Shown one piece after another: positions 60,745 to 64,000 of a stretch of 64,000 bases of DNA. The position numbers and the translations under genes are program-made. Each line of letters opens with the position of its first letter. The first letter of the stretch is position 1. This stretch comes from Oscillospiraceae bacterium (GTDB taxonomy: Bacteria; Bacillota; Clostridia; Oscillospirales; Oscillospiraceae). The notes beneath the pieces are model-generated. The model was given only the letters and a program-made list of their open reading frames with translations. It did no database searches and was not told the DNA's origin. The stretch is from positions 1 to 64,000 of the forward strand of contig CACZUK010000001.1 in the NCBI GenBank assembly GCA_902784305.1. Reading direction: 5' to 3'.

Positions 60745-60941
60745 GAGAGTCTGAATAAAATGAAAGCTATTCTGAAAAAAACTGCTGAATTCCAGGGCAC
60801 ACCGCGGCCCGGCCCGCAGGAGCAGCGGAGTCACAGGCCAGAATGGGGATGCCTGATGACCTCATTGATTCACCCCTCAGGAAGCAAAAACGCTTCGGGA
60901 CAAAAGGAAACGGAGGAAGATTTGTGCTCCCTCCGCTTCGC

Positions 60942-61058
60942 TTATAAGGTATCCGCCATGTTGTAAATCAAGGTTGCCAGCTGGCCCAGCATCGACGGCA
61001 GACCCAGCGTCAGAATCGCTTTCTGGATGTTGCTCTCTTCAAAGACAGTTGCAGCCAT
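60942..61058 (-). pseudogene. N-terminal fragment of a MATE-family efflux transporter
   Basis: A 38-residue frame from ATG 61058 behind a strong AAAAGGAG site. It reads ESNIQKAILTLGLPSMLGQL then ATLIYNMADTL and stops at TAA. This is the first helix of MATE transporters, which continue YNMADTYFVG. Downstream sequence does not resume the family. A hairpin (CGGAGG..CCTCCG, then TTTCCTTTT) follows at about 60908-60934. It is either a deletion remnant or a retained small protein. Confidence 0.7.
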
Positions 61059-61220
61059 GGTTTTTCTCCTTTTGGGCATCACCACTCAATGAAACCTTCG
61101 GCATCTTTTGGCCTGTTTTCGCCATATTACTCACAACTTTCTGGAAATCTGCGAACAATCTGAACGAAACATATTCTCACAATCCGCTCTCGTTCCATCA
61201 TGCGGTGAAGCCTGTTTTTG

Positions 61221-61249
61221 TTGACTTCCCCGACAGTATAGACTACAAT
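61221..61249 (+). promoter_or_regulatory. Promoter of the Crp/Fnr-family gene
   Basis: -35 TTGACT (61221-61226), 17-bp spacer, -10 TACAAT (61244-61249). Confidence 0.8.
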
Positions 61250-61291
61250 CAAAGAGAAAAACCGGACATGTGTCCTGTTTTGGAGGAAAGT

Positions 61292-61936
61292 ATGAAAAAA
61301 ATCTATCAGAAGGAGCGCATTTCCCGGGCTGTGGCGCGCAGCTGCCATCGAAATCTTCTGGAACGCCTGCCTGTGGAGCTGTTCCTGACAGAATACGACG
61401 AGGGCGAGCTGATTTCCGGGCAGCAGGAGAACCATCTGCTGCAAATTGTGGTGGACGGCGCGCTTTCCATCTATTATGTGCGCTATGACGGCAGCAGCTA
61501 CTCCCTCGCGTACAACCGGAAGGATTCGATTCTCGGGGAGGTGGAGTTTCTGGGCGGAGAGGCCATCGGCGGCGTGTTCGCCGAGGTGACGCAGAAGCTG
61601 ACCTGTCTGGCCTTCTCCACCCTGGAAAACAGAGAGGCTTTGCTCTCGGACGCGGCACTTCTGCGCATGATTGCGGAATCGCTGATTGGCAAAATCCAGA
61701 TGATTACCATGCACAACGCCGCCCAGCCGTCTCTCCGGGAACGGGTTTGCGCTTTTATGCGGTATAAATGTGAAGATAACCGCTTAAAAGGCGTGGAAAG
61801 CGCCGCCTTTCAGCTCCATTGCAGTCCAAGACAGCTGCAACGGATTCTCAACGCCCTTGCGGCGGAGGGCAGAGTGAGGAAGACCGGAAAGGGCTGCTAT
61901 GAATTGGTCGGGGAGGCGCTTTCGCTTCAGGATTGA
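61292..61936 (+). CDS. Crp/Fnr-family transcriptional regulator
   Basis: 214 residues from ATG 61292 behind TTGGAGG. The cyclic-nucleotide-binding-type barrel spans about 20-125 (YDEGELISGQQENHLLQIVV). The long dimer helix and C-terminal winged helix follow (FQLHCSPRQLQRILNALAAEG). No Cys cluster for an iron-sulphur centre is seen. The MATE fragment lies divergent at 61058, an arrangement in which such regulators often control the transporter. With the transporter broken, its present target is unclear. Confidence 0.88.
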   Translation: MKKIYQKERISRAVARSCHRNLLERLPVELFLTEYDEGELISGQQENHLLQIVVDGALSIYYVRYDGSSYSLAYNRKDSILGEVEFLGGEAIGGVFAEVTQKLTCLAFSTLENREALLSDAALLRMIAESLIGKIQMITMHNAAQPSLRERVCAFMRYKCEDNRLKGVESAAFQLHCSPRQLQRILNALAAEGRVRKTGKGCYELVGEALSLQD

Positions 61937-61987
61937 GTGGTGACGCGGACCTGTGTTCAGAGGGAAGCGTGATTATCATACTCCGTT

Positions 61988-62026
61988 TTGATTACAGGAG
62001 TACGCCTTTGATTGCTGGAGTACGCC
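61988..62026. repeat. Direct repeat with 20-bp period
   Basis: TTGATTACAGGAGTACGCC (61988-62006) and TTGATTGCTGGAGTACGCC (62008-62026) are in tandem. A TACTCC at 61979-61984 faces GGAGTA of the first unit. They lie between the Crp/Fnr gene and the alcohol dehydrogenase promoter, and could be a regulator site. Confidence 0.45.
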
Positions 62027-62094
62027 CTGCCCCTGATGAATCTGTCCGGCGCCTTCCCCGGCGCTTCCAAAGGAATTATTTTTCATTTGACCTA

Positions 62095-62123
62095 TTGACA
62101 ATCCGTCTGTTCAGGCGTATGAT
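62095..62123 (+). promoter_or_regulatory. Promoter of the alcohol dehydrogenase gene
   Basis: -35 TTGACA (62095-62100), 17-bp spacer, -10 TATGAT (62118-62123). Confidence 0.85.
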
Positions 62124-62132
62124 ACCAAAAGA

Positions 62133-62150
62133 TTGTGAAAGATTAAACAA
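62133..62150 (+). promoter_or_regulatory. Rex-like operator
   Basis: TTGTGAAAGATTAAACAA resembles the Rex site TTGTTAA-N4-TTAACAA, with two changes. It covers the predicted transcription start, and is embedded in a longer inverted repeat, AAAGATTGT with ACAATCTTT. Rex represses fermentative alcohol dehydrogenases when NADH is low. Confidence 0.65.
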
Positions 62151-62188
62151 TCTTTCCAACCACTCTGTTTGTTTTGGAGGCATTCTCT

Positions 62189-63406
62189 ATGCAAAGATTT
62201 ACCAATCCCCGTGACATTTACCACGGCAAAGGCGCCCTGGAGGCGCTCAAGGGCTTCGAGGGCAAGAAGGCCGTCATCTGTGTCGGCGGCGGCTCCATGA
62301 AGCGCTTCGGTTTCCTGGGCCGCGCCCAGTCCTATCTGGAAGAGGCCGGCATGGAGGTCCGAATCATTGAGGGCATCGAGTCCGACCCCTCTGTGGAGAC
62401 CGTGATGAAGGGCGCTGCCGTGATGCAGGAGTTCCAGCCCGACTGGATTGTCGCCATCGGCGGCGGCTCCCCCATCGACGCGGCGAAGGCCATGTGGATC
62501 AAGTACGAGTACCCCGAGACCACCTTTGAGGATATGTGCAAGGTCTTCGGCCTGCCCAAGCTGCGCACCAAGGCGAAGTTCTGCGCTGTCTCCTCCACCT
62601 CCGGCACCGCCACCGAGGTCACGGCCTTCTCCATCATCACCGATTACGAGAAGGGCATCAAGTACCCCATCGCCGACTTTGAAATCACCCCCGATGTGGC
62701 CATCGTTGACCCCGAGCTGGCCGAGACCATGCCCAAAAAGCTGGTCGCCCACACCGGCATGGACGCTCTGACCCACGCCATCGAGGCCTATGTGTCCACC
62801 GTGCACAGCGAGTTCACCGACGCCCCCGCCATGCGCGCCATCGAGATGATTCAGCGGGACCTGGTCAACTCCTACAACGGCGACATGACCGCCCGGGACA
62901 ACATGCACTCCGCTCAGTGCCTGGCCGGCATCGCCTTCTCCTCCGGTCTGCTGGGCATCGTCCACTCCATGGCCCACAAGACCGGCGCCGTGTTCGCTGA
63001 CTACGGCGCACACATCATCCACGGCGCGGCCAACGCCATGTACCTGCCCAAGGTCATCGCCTACAACGCGAAGAACCCCGAGGCCAGGCAGCGCTACGGC
63101 GTGATTGCCGACTACATGCACCTGGGTGGCAGCAACGACGACGAGAAGGTCGCCGCTCTGATTGCCTTCCTGCGCGGGATGAACGACAAGATGAACATCC
63201 CCCACTGCATCCAGCACTACGGCGCGGACAGCTATCCCACGGAGCAGGGCTTCGTGCCCGAGGAGGTCTTCCTGGAGCGCCTGCCCTCCATCGCGGCCAA
63301 CGCCATTCTCGACGCCTGCACCGGTTCCAATCCCCGCCAGCCCAACCAGGAGGAGATGGAGAAGCTGCTCAAGTGCTGCTACTACGACACCGAGGTGGAT
63401 TTCTGA
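62189..63406 (+). CDS. Iron-containing alcohol dehydrogenase
   Basis: 405 residues from ATG 62189 (MQRFTNPRDIYHGKGALEAL) behind GGAGGC. The dinucleotide-binding motif GGGSPIDAAKA is at about 95. The metal ligands lie in DALTHAIEAYV, HSMAHKTGAVF and the HGAANA region. It reduces aldehydes to alcohols with NAD(P)H, resembling butanol dehydrogenases. It is a single-gene unit with a Rex-like operator and a strong terminator, pointing to a role in fermentative NADH disposal. Confidence 0.93.
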   Translation: MQRFTNPRDIYHGKGALEALKGFEGKKAVICVGGGSMKRFGFLGRAQSYLEEAGMEVRIIEGIESDPSVETVMKGAAVMQEFQPDWIVAIGGGSPIDAAKAMWIKYEYPETTFEDMCKVFGLPKLRTKAKFCAVSSTSGTATEVTAFSIITDYEKGIKYPIADFEITPDVAIVDPELAETMPKKLVAHTGMDALTHAIEAYVSTVHSEFTDAPAMRAIEMIQRDLVNSYNGDMTARDNMHSAQCLAGIAFSSGLLGIVHSMAHKTGAVFADYGAHIIHGAANAMYLPKVIAYNAKNPEARQRYGVIADYMHLGGSNDDEKVAALIAFLRGMNDKMNIPHCIQHYGADSYPTEQGFVPEEVFLERLPSIAANAILDACTGSNPRQPNQEEMEKLLKCCYYDTEVDF

Positions 63407-63454
63407 TTCCAGAGAGCTGCCCGCGGTGAGATAAGCTGTTATCTGAATAGTTCC

Positions 63455-63492
63455 TCCCCTGAGCGACTTCGTGTTGCTCAGGGGAGTTTTTT
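63455..63492 (+). terminator. Terminator of the alcohol dehydrogenase gene
   Basis: CTCCCCTGAGC and GCTCAGGGGAG form an 11-bp stem followed by TTTTTT. Confidence 0.92.
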
Positions 63493-63591
63493 GCAGCCGG
63501 ACAGGCTTGATAAAGAGCTGTCTCACTGTCCCCTTTTGTTGGGAGGGATGCCCGCTTTTCTCTGGAATCCAGAATCTTCCACACCGTCCGG

Positions 63592-63621
63592 TTCATATTC
63601 TTCTGCAAACGGCTCATACTA
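63592..63621 (+). promoter_or_regulatory. Sigma-F/sigma-G-type promoter of spoVT
   Basis: -10 CATACTA (63615-63621) matches the forespore sigma consensus exactly. The -35 TTCATA (63592-63597) with 17-bp spacing has one mismatch to the sigma-G TGCATA type. The leader is about 55 nt. Confidence 0.7.
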
Positions 63622-63680
63622 GGCTCATGCCGCTTTTCACCAAAATTACGAGATTTGCCCATATTTGGAGGTAGAGAGAT

Positions 63681-64000
63681 ATGAAAGCTACGGGGATTGT
63701 GCGAAGAATTGACGACCTGGGCCGGGTGGTAATTCCCAAAGAGATTCGCCGCACCATGCGCATCAGGGAGGGTGACCCGCTGGAAATCTACACGGACCGG
63801 GACGGCGAGGTCATCTTCAAAAAGTACTCTCTGATGAACGGTCTGGGGGAGTTTTCCGCCCAGCTGTGCGAGACCATGCACAAAACCACTGCCCGACCTG
63901 TGCTCATCACAGACCGGGACACCATCGTCGCCCTGTCCGGCCTGCCCCGGCAGGAGCTTCTGGAGAAACGGGTCTCCGTGCCGCTGGAGCACATTATGGA
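63681..64000 (+). CDS. spoVT: Stage V sporulation protein T, AbrB-family regulator (C-terminus cut by window edge)
   Basis: About 106 residues are visible from ATG 63681 behind GGAGGT. The swapped-hairpin DNA-binding domain (GIVRRIDDLGRVVIPKEIRR) fills residues 5-50 and a GAF-type domain begins after it (LCETMHKTTARPVLITDRD). SpoVT controls forespore genes under sigma-G. The sigma-F/G-type promoter directly upstream supports the assignment and implies that the organism sporulates. Confidence 0.92.
   Translation, partial: MKATGIVRRIDDLGRVVIPKEIRRTMRIREGDPLEIYTDRDGEVIFKKYSLMNGLGEFSAQLCETMHKTTARPVLITDRDTIVALSGLPRQELLEKRVSVPLEHIM

Noticed and set aside
1..64000. CRISPR arrays, insertion sequences, prophage structural genes
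   Set aside because: No regularly spaced repeats, transposase, integrase or phage structural proteins were seen on either strand.

Overview
The window looks like chromosomal DNA of a GC-rich, spore-forming clostridium, most likely of the Oscillospiraceae type. This is inferred from AGGAGG-type ribosome binding sites, TTGACA-17-TATAAT promoters, a spoVT gene with a sigma-F/G-type promoter, FctA/Spy0128-type pilins with a class B sortase, YolD/UmuC lesion-bypass genes and NhaC-family carriers. No species is assigned.

Layout. 0-8.5 kb: metabolic genes, including fhs behind a ZTP riboswitch, an acyl-CoA synthetase, argF, a Nudix hydrolase, a lysine riboswitch controlling an NhaC-family carrier, and tRNA-Ala(CGC). 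8.8-14.1 kb: an ABC export operon with two different adaptor proteins. 14.2-24.6 kb: mostly leftward housekeeping genes (alkD-like, def, mutT, PAP2 phosphatase, a short alanyl-tRNA synthetase, NlpC/P60 hydrolase, CdaR-type regulator, rRNA pseudouridine synthase, hisC, DUF951, queT). An AT-rich gap at 23.8-24.1 kb carries two perfect DnaA boxes. 25.0-36.9 kb: a leftward sortase/pilus operon with a signal-peptidase-like protein, major pilin, class B sortase, minor pilin and a 2,601-residue InlB-repeat adhesin. The signal-peptidase-like protein lacks both catalytic residues. 37.1-40.0 kb: an EAL protein followed in frame, after one TAA codon, by a PAS/degenerate-GGDEF/PAS protein. 40.1-45.3 kb: SGNH hydrolase, GH32 hydrolase with an MFS permease, and a second NhaC carrier. 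46.2-52.8 kb: two very large sensors that share PAS modules, a diguanylate cyclase and a hybrid histidine kinase. 53.2-56.2 kb: a lesion-bypass cassette (zinc ribbon, UmuC-type polymerase, YolD-like, SRAP).

56.6-57.03 kb holds the most unusual feature: a leftward cluster of three tRNA units. One is an ordinary tRNA-Glu(CTC). One is a tRNA-Asp-like gene with a 4-nt insertion in the anticodon loop and about 29 nt in the T loop. The third looks like a circularly permuted tRNA-Glu(TTC): its 3' half (nucleotides 30-73) lies upstream of its 5' half (1-29), and the two breakpoints match exactly.

57.3-64 kb: a three-gene membrane/DUF6765 operon, a STAS pair, a truncated MATE fragment beside a Crp/Fnr regulator, an iron alcohol dehydrogenase with a Rex-like operator, and spoVT, which runs off the right end. 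A degenerate dispersed repeat occurs at about 8.7, 24.8 and 43.8 kb, always in the same orientation.
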